Shown in pieces: positions 23,968-35,169 of a DNA stretch of 64,000 nucleotides; positions within the stretch are counted from its first letter, which is position 1, and every line of letters starts with the position of its first letter. A program made the translations under genes and the position numbers. The stretch is from Tolypeutes matacus. Its lineage: Eukaryota; Chordata; Mammalia; Cingulata; Chlamyphoridae. The DNA lies in assembly GCA_026826555.1 (NCBI GenBank), contig JAKSZT010054582.1, forward strand, positions 149,700 through 213,699, read 5' to 3'. The notes under the pieces were generated by a model that saw only the letters and a list, made by a program, of their open reading frames with translations, did not search any database and was not told where the DNA came from.

Positions 23968-26155
23968 ATTTTATTTATTTTATTTTATTTTAAAATTTTC
24001 CACAGATTAAACCTCAGCTTTCCATTCTCTAATCTCATTCTATTTTCTGGTGATTTATATTGTAACTATTAACTCCATGTATTTGCTCATTTTATTCAGT
24101 TCATAACAGCAAAACCATATATTTATCCTTTTATGTCTGGTTTGCTTAACTCAACATAACGTCCTTCAGATTTATCCAAATTGCCAAATGCTTCATGACT
24201 TCATTTCTTCTTCAAGCTGAATAATATTCCATAGTGTGTATGTACTGCAGTTTGTTTATCGGTTCATCAGTACACAGACACCTGGGTTGTTACTGTCTTT
24301 AGGCAATTGTGAATAAGGCTGCTTTGAATATCAGGGTCAGTGTCTGTTAGGGGTCCTGATTTCAATTCTTTGAGTATATACCTAGTTGGTGGTATTGGCA
24401 GATGACATGGTGGAACTTTTTCTAGCTTCCTTAGGAACTGTGTAACAGACTTCTACAACAGCTGTGCATTCCCAACAACAGCAAATTAGTGTTCCTATCT
24501 CTCCACATCCTCTCCAACACTTGTAGTATTCTCTTTAATAGTGGCCATTCTAATAGGTATGAAATGTTATCTCATTGTAGCTTTGATTTGCATTTCCCTA
24601 ATAGTCAGTGATGTTGAACATTTTTTCATTTTCTTTCTTTTTTTTTTTTGCCATTTGTATTTCTTCTTTGGACAAATGTCTATTCAAGTCTTTTGCCCAT
24701 TTTTAATCTGCTCATTTGTCTTTATATTGTTGAGTTGCAGGATCTCTTTCTATATCACAGATATTAAAAAATTGCCAGATGTGTGATTTCCAAATATTTT
24801 CTCTCACTGAGTAAGGTGGTTTTGTTTTTCCTTCTTCACAAAGTCCTTTGAGGTGCCAAAGTGTTTAATTTTGAGTAGGTCCCATTTATTTATTTATTTC
24901 TCTTTCATTGCTCATGCTTTGAGTGTAAGCTTTAAGAAACCCCCACTTACCACAAGATCTTGAAGACATTTTTCTATATTATCTTCTAGGAGTTTTATGA
25001 TCCTGGCTTTTATATTTAGGCCTTTAATCCATTTTGAGTTGATGTGTGTATAAAGTGTGAGATAGGGGTCCTTTTTCATTCTTTTGGTTATGGATATCCA
25101 TTTCTCCCAACACCATTTGTTGAAGAGACTCTTCTGTCCCAGTTAAGTGGATTTGGTAGGCTTATCAAAAATCAGTTGATTGTAGAGGTGAATGGAATTG
25201 AATTGAATGTGCTATTTCTGAACTTTCAATTCAATTCCATTGATCAATGTGTCTATCGTTATGCCAATACCATGCTTTTTGACCACTGTAACTTTGTAAT
25301 ACATTTCAAATTAAGGAAAAATGAAGCCTGCAGCTTCACTCCTTTTTTAGGATGTTTGAGCTATTCAGGGTGTCTTTCCCTTCAGAATAAATTTGGTAAT
25401 TCACTTTTTTATTTCTGTAAAGTAAGCTATTGTAATTTTGTTTGGAATTTCACTGAATCTATAAGTCAATTCAGGTAGATTGATATCTTAACAATATTTA
25501 GTTTCCAATCCATGAACGTGGAATGTCCTTTCATTTGTTTAGGTCTTCTTTGATTTTTTTTTTTGCAGTATTATGTAATTTTCTGAATGCCAGTCCTTTG
25601 CTTCCCTGGATAAATTAACCCATAGAAATTTGAGTCATTTTGTTGCTATTGTAAATGGAATTCTTTTCTTGATTTCCTCTTCAGATTTTTCATTACTCGT
25701 GTATAGAAACACTACTATCTTTACAATTTGATTTTGTGTGTTGATATTGCATGCTATTTATCTTGCTAATTGCTCTACCTAGAACTTCTAGTACAATGTT
25801 GAATAACAACGGTGACAGTAGGAATCCTTGTCTTACTCCTGATCTTAGAGGGAAAGCTTTCAATTTTTTCCCTTTGAGTATGATGTTGGCTGTGGGTTCT
25901 TCATATGTCCCCTTTATCATGTTGAGGAACTTTACATCTATTCCTATCTTACATATTGGTTTTATCAAGAAAGGACACTGGATATTGTCAAATGAGATGA
26001 TCAGGTTTTTTTTTCCCTTTGATTTGTTAATGTGGCATATTATGTTGATTGATTTTGTTGTGCTGAACCACCCTTGCATACCAGGAATAGAAAACACTTG
26101 ATTGTTGTCTATAGTTCTTTTAATATGCTATAAGATTTGATTGGCCAGTAAATTG
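23968..26155 (-). mobile_element. L1-A, 5'-truncated LINE-1
   Basis: The 3' end lies at the T-rich run near 23970-23995. The ORF2 C-terminal and 3' text (for example the complement of 'tctccacatcctctccaaca' near 24500) is followed by reverse transcriptase coding up to about 26100. Imperfect copies of a roughly 22-base flank lie at 23938-23960 and 26157-26180 (both contain 'attatataaaa'), which looks like an aged target-site duplication. The 5' part (ORF1 and endonuclease) is absent, as in most L1 copies. Confidence 0.8.
25693..26097 (-). pseudogene. L1-A ORF2 reverse transcriptase fragment
   Basis: An open stretch of 134 codons contains '[20 protein letters not shown]', the conserved L1 block corresponding to QGCPLSPLLFN around reverse transcriptase motif 4. 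The catalytic FADD-type motif lies beyond the end of this frame in decayed sequence. It is dead: it is truncated at both ends by stops. Confidence 0.85.
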
Positions 26156-27834
26156 TGAAGAATTATATAAAATTAAGCTTATGTATTATCATTATTATTT
26201 TATTTTATTATTTAATTCTGAATATTAAAATTTTCACTCAAATACATTTACATATGTCTCATATAAATAAAATGTTGCATACATCATATAGGGTTCCCAT
26301 ACATCACTCCACCACAAATACTTTGCATTTTTGTGAATGATTTTTAACAAATAATGTAAGAGCATTATCACAGTCTTAATACTAGCTATGTTCTGTATCT
26401 TACATTTTGTGTATTTTCCCCCAACCAAACTTATTATTTTTTTGTTCATAAACTAGGAAATTATCTAAAGTGTACAATCCATGGTTTTTGGTATAATCAC
26501 TGAGTTTCACATTCATTACTTCAATCAATATTAGAGCATTTCATTACTCAAAGAAAAAAGCCAACAACCCAAAAATCCACTATCATACCCATATGTAAGT
26601 GTTACTAATTACAAATCCAATGATGTGCTTTCACAATTTCTATTTATTTACACACAACTTCTACCAATTCTGCACAGATTAAATTCAGCTTTCTGTTCTC
26701 TAACCACATTCTATTCTTTGATGAAACCTTATATTCTAGCTATTAAGTGCATGAGTTTGCTCATTATATTTGGATCAGAATATCAAAATCATACCATATT
26801 TGTTCTTTTGTGCTTGTCTTTCTTCACTCAACATAATTTCCTCTAGGTTCATCCATGTTCTCATATGCTTCACAACTTCATTTATTCTTAAATCATAATA
26901 ATATTCTTTCATGTACATATACCAGCGTTTGTTTATCCATTCATCAGTTTATGGACCCCTGGGTTGTTTCCATCTTTGGCATTTATGAATGATGTGGCTA
27001 TGAACATCAGTGTTCTGTTTATGTGACTGCTCTCAGTTCTTCTGGGTATATACCTAGTAAGGGTATTGCCAGGTAACATGGTCAATCTATACCTAACTTC
27101 TTTGGGAACCACCAAACAGACTTCTGCAGTGGCTGTACCATTGTACATTCTCACCAAAAGTGAATAAGCATTTCTATCTCTCCACATCCTCTCCAAAACC
27201 TAGACTTTTCTGTTTTGTTAATCATGGCCATTCTACTGGGTGTGAAATGATATCTCATTAAAGCTTTGATTTGCATTTACCTAATAGCCAGTGATGTTGA
27301 AGATTTTTTCATGTGTTTTTTCACCATTTGTATTTCTTCTTTAGAAAAATATCTACTCAGATCATTTGTCCATTTTTTTGCCTTTGCCATTTGTCTTTTT
27401 TATTGTTGAGCTGTAAGATCTCTTTATATGTGATGGATATTAGACCCCTGTCAGATGTGTAATTTCCATGTATTTCCTCCCATTGAGTAGGCTGTCTTTT
27501 TACCCTCTTCATAAAGTCTTTTGAGGTGCAGAAGTGTTTAACTTAGACAAAGTCCCATTTATCTATTTTTCCTTTTGCTGTTTGAGCTTTAAGTGTAAGG
27601 TTTAAGAGACACCCACCTACTACAATTTCTTGTAGATGTTTCCTTATGTTATATTTTAGGAGTTTTATGGTCCTGGCTTTTATGTTTAAGTCTTTGATCG
27701 ATTTTTAGTTGATTCTTGTATAGAGAGTGAGATAGGGGTCATTTTTCATTCTTTTGGTTATGGATATCCAGTTCTCCCAGCTCCATTTTCCGTCTCAGAA
27801 AAGTGAACTTGTAGTCTTATGAAAAATCAGTTGA

Positions 27835-28378
27835 CCTGGGGTTGTGGATGTGGCTCAAGCAAATGGTTGCCTGCCTCCCACATAGGAGGTCTTGGGTTTG
27901 GTTCCCAGTCCCTCCTAAAGAAGATAAGCAGTTGCTGCAAAAAGCAGACACCGCAGCAAGCAGATGCCACAATGAGCAGATGCCACAACTGCCACAATAA
28001 GCAAATGCTGCAATGAACAGATGCCAGAACTGCCACAACGAGCAGACCCTGCAGCCCTCACAATGAGCAGATGCCACAACTAGCAGGCACCGCAACAAGC
28101 AGATGCCACAACCAGCAGACACCCCAATCACATCAACCATCAGATGCTGCAACCAGCAGATTCAACTGATACTGCAACCAGCGTAGGCTGCAACCAGCAG
28201 ACAGCACAACCAGCAGATGGTACAACCAGCAGGAAGCAGAAGTGGCTCAAGCAGTTGGGCACTTGCCTCCACAATGGAGGTCCCAGATTCAGTTCCCAGT
28301 GCTTCCTAAAGAAGATGAGCAGACAACAAGCAGACAGAAGTGGGAGCCATCTTGTTGGGGGAGGAATTAAAATTTAAA
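27835..28378 (+). mobile_element. DAS-type SINE with expanded internal array
   Basis: The left head (27835-27925) has tRNA-like promoter boxes: an A box in 'tggctcaagcaaatggttg' and a B box 'gggtttggttccc' at 27894-27906. An array (about 27925-28235) of variants of 'gcagatgccacaac(n)a' and 'caaccagcagac' follows. A second SINE head begins at about 28235 (A box 'tggctcaagcagttgggc', B-like 'agattcagttccc'), ends in 'gagcagacaacaagcagaca', and has an A-rich tail at about 28365. DAS SINEs are known from armadillos and relatives. The insertion lies within L1-B ORF2. Confidence 0.8.
27925..28235 (+). repeat. GCAGATGCCACAAC-type tandem array inside the SINE
   Basis: Imperfect units of about 10-18 bases built from CAGATGC, CACAAC and CAGCAGAC repeat for about 300 bases. 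The normal DAS tail has a short GAGCAGACAA-type repeat, so this is probably its local expansion. Minus-strand frames across it give artificial Cys- and Leu-rich peptides. Confidence 0.8.
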
Positions 28379-30404
28379 ATAATAAATGGATCATAGAGAT
28401 CAGGGTCTGTTGCTGAATTCTCAATTCAATTTCATCAGTCAATATGGCTATCTTTTTGACAATACCATGCTGCTTTGACCACTGTAGCTTTATAATACTT
28501 CAAGATCAGGAACTGAGTCCTGTAAATTCATTCTTCTTACTCAGAATTTTTAGATTATTCTGGACCCTTTTATTCCCAAATAAATTTGGTAATTCATTTT
28601 TCTATTTCTTTAAAGTAGGCTGTTTTCATTTTGATTGATATTGCATTGAATCTATGAATCAATTTGGGTATAATTGACATCTTCATGATAATGAATACAG
28701 AATGTCCTTACATTTGTTTAGATCTTCTTTGTGTTTTTAGCAATGCTTTGTAGTTTTCTGAATACAGATTCTATATATCCTTGTATATATTAATTCCTAG
28801 ATATTTGATTCTTTTTGTTGCTATTGTAAATGGAAAGGTTTCTTTACTTCCTCCTTGGCTTGCTCATTGCTAGTGTATTGAAATGCTATTGATTTTTGCA
28901 TGTTGATCTTACATCCTGCCACCTTGCTTAACTCATTTATAATTGCTAATAGCTTTGTTGTAGAGATTCCAGAATTTTCTACATATGTGATCATGTCACC
29001 TGAGAATAGTGGCAGTTTTATTTCTTCTTTTCTAATTTGGATGCTTTTAATTTCTTTCTCTTGCTTAATTGCTCTAGCTAGACCTTCTAGAACAATGCTG
29101 AATAACAGTGGTGACAGTGTGAATCCTTGTTCTTATTCCTGATTCCCACTGAATATGAAATTGGTTGTGGAATTTTCATAAATTCCCTTTATTATATTGA
29201 GGAAATTTACATCTATTATCTTGCACAGAGTTTTTAATCAAGAAAAGATGCTGGATTTCATCAAATGCCTTTCTGAATCAATCTAGATGATGATGTGTTT
29301 TTTCCCTTTGGTTTATTAATGTGCTCTATTATATTAATTGATTTTCTTATGTTGAACCCCCTTGCATACCAGGAATAAAACCCACTTGATCATGTTGTAT
29401 AAGTATTTTAACATGTTATTGGATCTGATTTGCAAGTATTTTGTTGAGAATTTTTGCATCTATGTTCATTAGAGATTACTCTGTAATTTTCTTTTCTTGT
29501 AGTATCTTTATCTGGCTTTGGTTTTAGGGTGATGTCCTCATAAAACGTGATGGGTAATTTTCACTACTTTTCAGTTTTTTGAAATAGTTTAAACAGGATT
29601 GGTGTGAATTCTTCATGAGAGGTTTGGTAGAATTCACATGTGAAGCCATTTAGTCCTGGACTTTTCTTAGTTGGAAGAGTTTTGATGACTGATTCTATCT
29701 CTTTACTTGTAATTAGTTTGTTGAGTTCCTGTACTTCTTGGAGAGTCAATGTAAGTTGTTTGTGAGTTTCTAGGAATTTGTCCATTTCATTTAGGTTATC
29801 TAGTTTCTTGGAATACAGTTTCTCATAATATCCTCTTATGATCATTTTCATTTCTGTCAGGTTAGTTGTAACTTCCCCCTTTCATTTCTGGTTTTACTTA
29901 TTTGCATCTTCTACCTTTTTTTCTTTGTTAGTCTTGCTAAGGGTTTGTCAATTTTATTGATTTTCGCAAAGAAACAGTTTTTGGTTTTGTTACTTTTCTG
30001 TATATTTTTTGCTGTTCTTGTTCTCAATTTCATTTATTTCTGCTCTCACCATTGGTATTTCTTTCTTTCTGCTTGCTTTGTGATTGGTTTGCTGTTCTTT
30101 TTCTAGTTTCTCAATTAGATTTTTGATTTAGCTCTTTCTTCTTCTTTGATGTAGTCATTTAAGGCTATAAATTTCCCTCTCAGCAGTGTCTTCACTGTAT
30201 CCCATAAGTTTTGATAAGTTGTGTTTTGTTTTCATTTGTTTTAAGATAGCTACTAATTTCTCTTGCAATCTCTTCTTTGACCCACTGATTGTTTAGGTGT
30301 GTTGTTTAGCCTCCATATATTTGCAGATTTCCCCCTTTCCTGCCTATTATTGATTTCCAGTTTCATTCCATTATGATTAGAGAAGGTGCTTTGTATAATT
30401 TCTT

Positions 30405-31043
30405 TATTTAATTAGCATAATATTTAATGTTTTATTTTAATTTATTTTCTATTTTTTCTAAAAGATACTTAGATTACATAAAATGTTACATAAAAACACA
30501 TAAGGGGTTCCCATATGCCCCACTCCCTACACCTCCCACTTTTCCCCACATTAACAACTTCTTTCATTAATGTGGTACACTCATTGCAATTGATGAACAC
30601 ATTTTGGAGCATTGTGACTAATGATAGATTATAGTTTACCTTGTAGTTTACACTCTATCCCACTCAATTCTGTAGGTTATGGCAAGATATATAATAGCCT
30701 GTATCTGTCATTGCAATGTCATTCAGGACAATTCCAAGTCCTGAAAGTGCCCCTATATTGCTCCTCTTTTTCCCTCTCCCTGCCTTAAGCACCTCCAGTG
30801 GCCACTGTCTCCACATCAAAGATATAATTTCTTTCATTGCTAGAATCATAATAATTCAACAGTAGAGTACCAGTAAGTCCATTTTATCTCTTTGTCCAGT
30901 TCCCTCCAGATCGATGCCCTGAAGCCTCCTGCTCTGTGGGTTCCCAAAACAGCTCACTCAGGCAGGACCTTGCCCCTTCTCAGCTGTTTTTTGCCAGCGA
31001 GCTGGTGAGTGCCCATTTAAATCAATACCATGTTAGCTATCTC
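30405..31043 (-). mobile_element. XR retroposon copy 4 in L1-B ORF2
   Basis: The 3' end is at the T-rich stretch near 30410-30470 (short form). Shared blocks follow: 'ggggttcccatatgccccac' near 30505, 'gtttacactctatcccactc' near 30645 and the 'gcctgtatctgtcattgcaa' block near 30698. L1-B text resumes near 31055. Flanking 'tataatttc' at 30394-30402 and at 31048-31056 (with one or two further matching bases) suits a target-site duplication. XR similarity stops near 30905; the last ~140 bases (30905-31043) are a GC-richer sequence not found in other copies. Confidence 0.75.
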
Positions 31044-31709
31044 TCTTTATAATTTCAATCTTCTTAAATTTATTCAGAGCTATGTTGTGGACCAACATGT
31101 GGTCTATCTTGGAGAAAGAACCATGAGCCCTTGAGAAGAGTGTATAACCTGCCAATTTGGGGTTTGATATTCTATATATATATATATCTCAGGTCCAGCT
31201 CATTTATCATATTCAAATTCTCTATTTCATTGTTGCTCTTCTGTCTAGTTGTTCAATCTATTGATGTGAGTGGCATGTTGAAGTCTCCAACTATTATTTG
31301 CCAGAGATTGCCTTATGTATTTTGGGTCACCCTGGTTAGGTGCATATTTATGACTGTTACTACTTCTTGTTGGATTATCCCTTTTATTAATATATAATGG
31401 TCTTCTGCATCTCTTACCACATTTTTGCATTTGAAGTCTGTTTTGTCTGACACCAACATAGCTATCCCTGGCTTCTTTTGGTTGCTATTTGCATGAAATA
31501 TCTTTTTCCATGCTTTCACTTTCAGTCTATTTGCATCTTTGGATCTAAGGTGAGTCTTCTGCTGCAGAAAGCATATGGACGGCTCATGTTTTCTTATCCT
31601 TTCTGTCAGCCTATGCCTTTTGATTGGTGAATTTAATCCACTAACATGGAATGTTATTACTGTAAAGGTATTACTTACTTTGGTTATTTTGTCCTTTGGC
31701 TTTCATATG

Positions 31710-32735
31710 TCATATTTTTCTATTTATCTTTTTACCTTTTTGGTTACACTTTCTGATACTCTTCACTTTTATAGTCTCGTCCAAGCTTCTTTCTCTTTTC
31801 TTTTCTGGCTGTAGAACTCCCAAAAATGTTTCCTGCAGAGCCAGATTCTTGATTATGAACTTTCTTAGTTTCTGTTTACCTGTGAATATTTTAAACTCAC
31901 CATCATATTTAAAGGACAGTTTTGCCAGATAGAGAATTCTTGGCTGAGAGTTTTTCTCTTTCAGCAACTTAATTATATCAAACCACTGCCATTTGTTTCC
32001 ATGGATTCTGAAAAGAAATCTACACTAAGTCTTATTGGACATCACTTGTATGTGATGTTTCACATTCTCCTTGCTGCTTTAAGAATTTTCTGTTTATCTT
32101 TGGCATTTGGCATTCTGAATACTATGTGTCTTGGGTAGGTACATTTTGATTTATTCTAATTGGAGGACACTGTGCTTCTTAGACACTTATATTTATGTCT
32201 TTTGTGAGAGTTGGGAAATTTTCAGTCATTGTTTCTTCAAATACTCTTTCTGCCCCTTTTCCCTTCTTGTCTCCTTCTGGAACTCCCTAACACATTTGTT
32301 GGTACATTTCCCATAATACGTATTTTTTTCCATTCTTTTATTTCTCTGTTCTTCACTCTTTTCAATTTCAGTTGTTCTCCTCTACATTGCTGATTCTTTC
32401 TTCCATGGTTTCAAATTGGCCATTGTGTGCCTCTATTGTATTTTTAATCTCACTTACTGTGTATTTCATTCTCATAATCTCTGTTATTTTTCTATCCAAG
32501 ATTTCAAATTTTTCTTTGTGCTCATCCAGTGACTTCTCAATGTCTTTTATTTCTTTAGCAATATTGTTCTTCAACAACATGATTTGATTTAAGAGATTTG
32601 TATGAACCTCATTGATTAGCCATTTCATGACCTATGTCTCATCTGGAGCTTTGATTTGTTCTTTTGCTTGAGTCATATCTTCCTTTTTCTTTGTTTGGCT
32701 TGTAATTTTTTGCTGATGTCTAGGCATCTGATTTT
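31710..32735 (-). pseudogene. L1-B ORF1 relic
   Basis: The coiled-coil part survives as an 86-codon frame at 32368-32628 (rich in Lys, Glu, Ile and Asn, with 'SEIKNTIEAHNGQFETMEERI', cut here to its key heptads). The C-terminal domain end is at about 31740-31960 ('LAKLSFKYDGEFKIFTGKQK'). The reading frame is broken between them, and the 5' end is cut by XR copy 5. ORF1p is the RNA chaperone of L1. Confidence 0.75.
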
Positions 32736-33054
32736 TTTTTTTTATTGTGGGTAAAAATCAAAATTTTCACAATACATACCAACATCTGCAAAATGATATA
32801 TAAATATATATGCATATATATGCATTTGCTTACAGAAATGTTATTTATATATATATAAAAATATATTTTAAGAGGTGCTTAGATACCCAAAATATTACAC
32901 GGAACCCACTGGGATTCCCATATTGCCCACCTCCCACACCTCCCACCACATCCCACACAAACATCTCCCACAAGTGTGGCCCACCACCCTCAATGGACTT
33001 ACACATCCTGGGGCCTTGCCACCAACCATAGACCACAGTTAGCACATACCACTG
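32736..33054 (-). mobile_element. XR retroposon copy 5, with clear 13-base target duplication
   Basis: It is bounded by exact direct repeats GGCATCTGATTTT at 32723-32735 and 33055-33067. The poly(A) tail reads as a T-run at 32732-32742. The insert is about 320 bases, 5'-truncated, with the long-form 3' end. It sits near the 5' end of L1-B ORF1 and has the same orientation as L1-B. This is the cleanest evidence here that XR copies insert by L1-type target-primed reverse transcription. Confidence 0.9.
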
Positions 33055-33594
33055 GGCATCTGATTTTGATACTCAATTTACTCTGATATTCAGTTTCTCT
33101 CTCTCACCTAGGGATTTTATTGGTACATAGCTGTGTGAAATCACTCTTCTTTGACTCTTGATCCAAAGGAGCCAAAGAACAGTGGTAGCATACTGTTTAA
33201 CTTTTCAAACCAGGGCTAAGGACCCAGTAATGGAGCGCATGCCAGTTTCCAAGGGACTTGGGGAATGGGGCAGTAAAGGCACCTACTTGCCTCTTTTATT
33301 TATTTATTATTCTTCCCTTTTCATGAACTTTTCTGGTCTGGTCAGCATATGGTGCTATTTGGCAGACCTCTCAGCTCAGACCCCAGGTGCTAGTAGACAA
33401 TGCATTCAGTGTAACTCCTGTGATGGATGGGTGGTGCAAAAGTGATATCCTCAGGGTTGGCCAACCATCACAGAAAACTTTCTCAGAAACTGACATCTAC
33501 CCTAGCTAGATACACCCTTCCTCCCTCACCCTCCTCAGCATCTAGCCCAGGGCAGTTATCTACAAATGACAGACAGCTAAAGATATTTGAGAAG

Positions 33595-33698
33595 GCAAAT
33601 TATCTTTAGCTCCCTGTAGGTTCTTAGCACAATGTCAGGTTNNNNNNNNNNGCAAATTATCTTTAGCTCCCTGTAGGTTCTTAGCACAATGTCAGGTT
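33595..33698. other. 10-N gap flanked by a duplicated 47-base contig end
   Basis: The 47 bases at 33595-33641 are repeated exactly at 33652-33698, on either side of ten N (33642-33651). Arm A has the unit only once (16041-16087). This is the signature of two overlapping contigs joined without merging, not a biological duplication. Confidence 0.93.
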
Positions 33699-34249
33699 CC
33701 CTTCTGGCCTGGAAGTGTGGGACCCCTCCAATGCAGCAGATGAAGTATGCTGGCCAAAATCAGAATTTGCTCTAGTCTGTTTTTGAAGATCCTCAGACTA
33801 TCATTCAACATAATTTCAAGACCATGTATCTGTAGTGCTCTTAATAACTCAAGTACCAATACATGTTTGCTTTGAAAGTATTTTTTTTTATGTCCCTGCT
33901 TAATGGGAGACCGAGCTGAGATATACTTTAAAATTTTTAAATTTTATGTTTGTCTATTTTGCATGTGCCTATATGTGTGTGTATATGCTTATTTCTCTCC
34001 AGACAGAAAAATTAAAATGTTTTGGATTGTCTAAATATTACTAACTTAGTTCTTAGGTTTGGTTTTAGATTAGTTTCTACAATAAACAGACATAAGTCCT
34101 CTTTCTGGGCTACTTTCTTCCTCTGTCAAGCAGAAGGATTCAATTAAATAAACTTGAAGTTTCCTTAAGGCTAAAATATTTACTAAATCCATATAGATAT
34201 CATTAGACAAGGTATTGACCTGAATACTATTTTAGAATATGTATAATAT

Positions 34250-35165
34250 GAAGTTCAGTGGGAACTGTTTCATTTCTATGGTCCTTTTCAGAACATCCTT
34301 TACTTCTTTTTTCCTTAAACTGAAAATCAGTGGATTTAACATAGGAATCACTAGGGTACAAAACACAGACACTACCTTTTCTTGTTTTAAGTAATACTGG
34401 GACTTGTTTGAATGTAATTAAAGCTTATAGAGCCATAAAATAAAGTCACAACTCTCAGATGTTAGGCACTGGTAGAAAAAGTTTTTGTCTACCTGCTCTT
34501 GAGGATAGAAACAGCAATAAAAATTTGGGAGATGATCACTTTCAAGAAAGTTATTATGGCAATAACACCGTAGAAGATTAAAAGCAAGAATTCATTCATG
34601 GATGTATCAGAACATTATAGCTTCAGTGGGGGAGGGAAGGAGGCCACAGTAAAAGAGATGAATTTTGGCCCACAGAAAGAGTGTCTCAACAAACCAACTG
34701 TTTATGTTAATGAGTTGATTAAGCCTCCTACACATGATCCAATGACCTGTACATTTTAGTCATGGCCACTGTATAAAGCAAAGGGTTTTAAATGACCCCA
34801 AAGCCATCATAAGCCAATGGTGCCAACCAAAAGTCTTCAATAGTAAGCAGTAACATGTACACAAAAAATATCACACGATGCATGCAAAGAATGAGTTTAT
34901 CTCTTTTTCAACAAAGAAGTTCAGCAGCTTTTTGTATACATAGACTGATGAATAGCAGGCATCTACAAATGACACAGCTAAAGAAATGGCCCATGTGGAG
35001 TTTGGGAATTATCTGGATTAGAAAGTGTATTCCCAAATTACTCACAAGTGAAATGGCATAGATCAGTGGGAACAAAATGAAGAGAAAAAACTTTAGTTCA
35101 GAGCAATCTGTGATTTGTCACTCCCAACAGGATAAATTCCTGTCCACAGTAATTTCCACCAGTTG
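34250..35165 (-). pseudogene. Olfactory receptor pseudogene 3, heavily decayed
   Basis: Read on the minus strand, class II odorant receptor landmarks occur in order: 'LIYAISLVSNLGI' (TM1, near 35060), 'LAYDGFGVI' followed by a stop and then 'NPLLYTVAMT' (the MAYDRYVAICNPLLY block, near 34780), and the C-terminal '[10 protein letters not shown]'-like end near 34300. At least six stops and several frameshifts are present, and no initiating Met is evident. It starts about 120 bases from the L1-B 5' end. Like the other two relics it lies on the minus strand. The subfamily cannot be called. Confidence 0.8.
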
Positions 35166-35169
35166 TTTG

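Larger units (their letters stand above)
26900..31690 (-). pseudogene. L1-B ORF2 relic (endonuclease and reverse transcriptase)
   Basis: Scattered open stretches carry ORF2 text. The endonuclease part is at 31313-31519 and 31245-31430 ('EDHYILIKGIIQQEVVTVIN'). The region ahead of the reverse transcriptase is at 29564-29851 ('LPTKKSPGLNGFTCEFYQT', the L1 KSPGPDGF block). The C-terminal part is near 26.9-27.5 kb. The SINE array at 27.8 kb and XR copy 4 at 30.4 kb interrupt it, and frameshifts are frequent. No activity is possible. Confidence 0.8.
32736..34093 (-). repeat. Arm B of the inverted repeat
   Basis: XR copy 5 plus the L1-B 5'UTR. The reverse complement of this block is arm A at 15645-16995. 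Beyond the T-run (32735 and lower) arm B continues into L1-B ORF1, while arm A does not. At the other end homology stops near 34093 ('cagacataag'). Confidence 0.8.
26182..34130 (-). mobile_element. L1-B, near full-length old LINE-1 with nested insertions
   Basis: Running from high to low coordinates it shows a 5'UTR (about 34130-33055), ORF1 (about 32735-31740), ORF2 endonuclease (about 31600-31060), reverse transcriptase (around 29850-28900), the ORF2 C-terminus (around 27500-26900) and a 3'UTR with an AT-rich tail near 26185. Removing the SINE block (about 0.55 kb) and two XR copies (about 0.64 and 0.32 kb) leaves about 6.4 kb, the normal full length. Many stops show it is old. A sequence at 34133-34156 resembles the flank at 26157, which may be the far target-site duplication. 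Confidence 0.8.

Noticed and set aside
25044..25478. 144-codon plus-strand frame with hydrophobic stretches, resembling a membrane protein
   Set aside because: It is the antisense of L1-A ORF2; complements of A-rich L1 code for Phe/Leu-rich peptides.
27817..28152. Cys/Leu-rich 111-codon minus-strand frame
   Set aside because: It is a translation of the SINE tandem array; the periodic peptide follows the DNA repeat and has no gene context.
27925..28235. CRISPR-like array
   Set aside because: Units are degenerate and contiguous without unique spacers, in a mammalian SINE; not a CRISPR.
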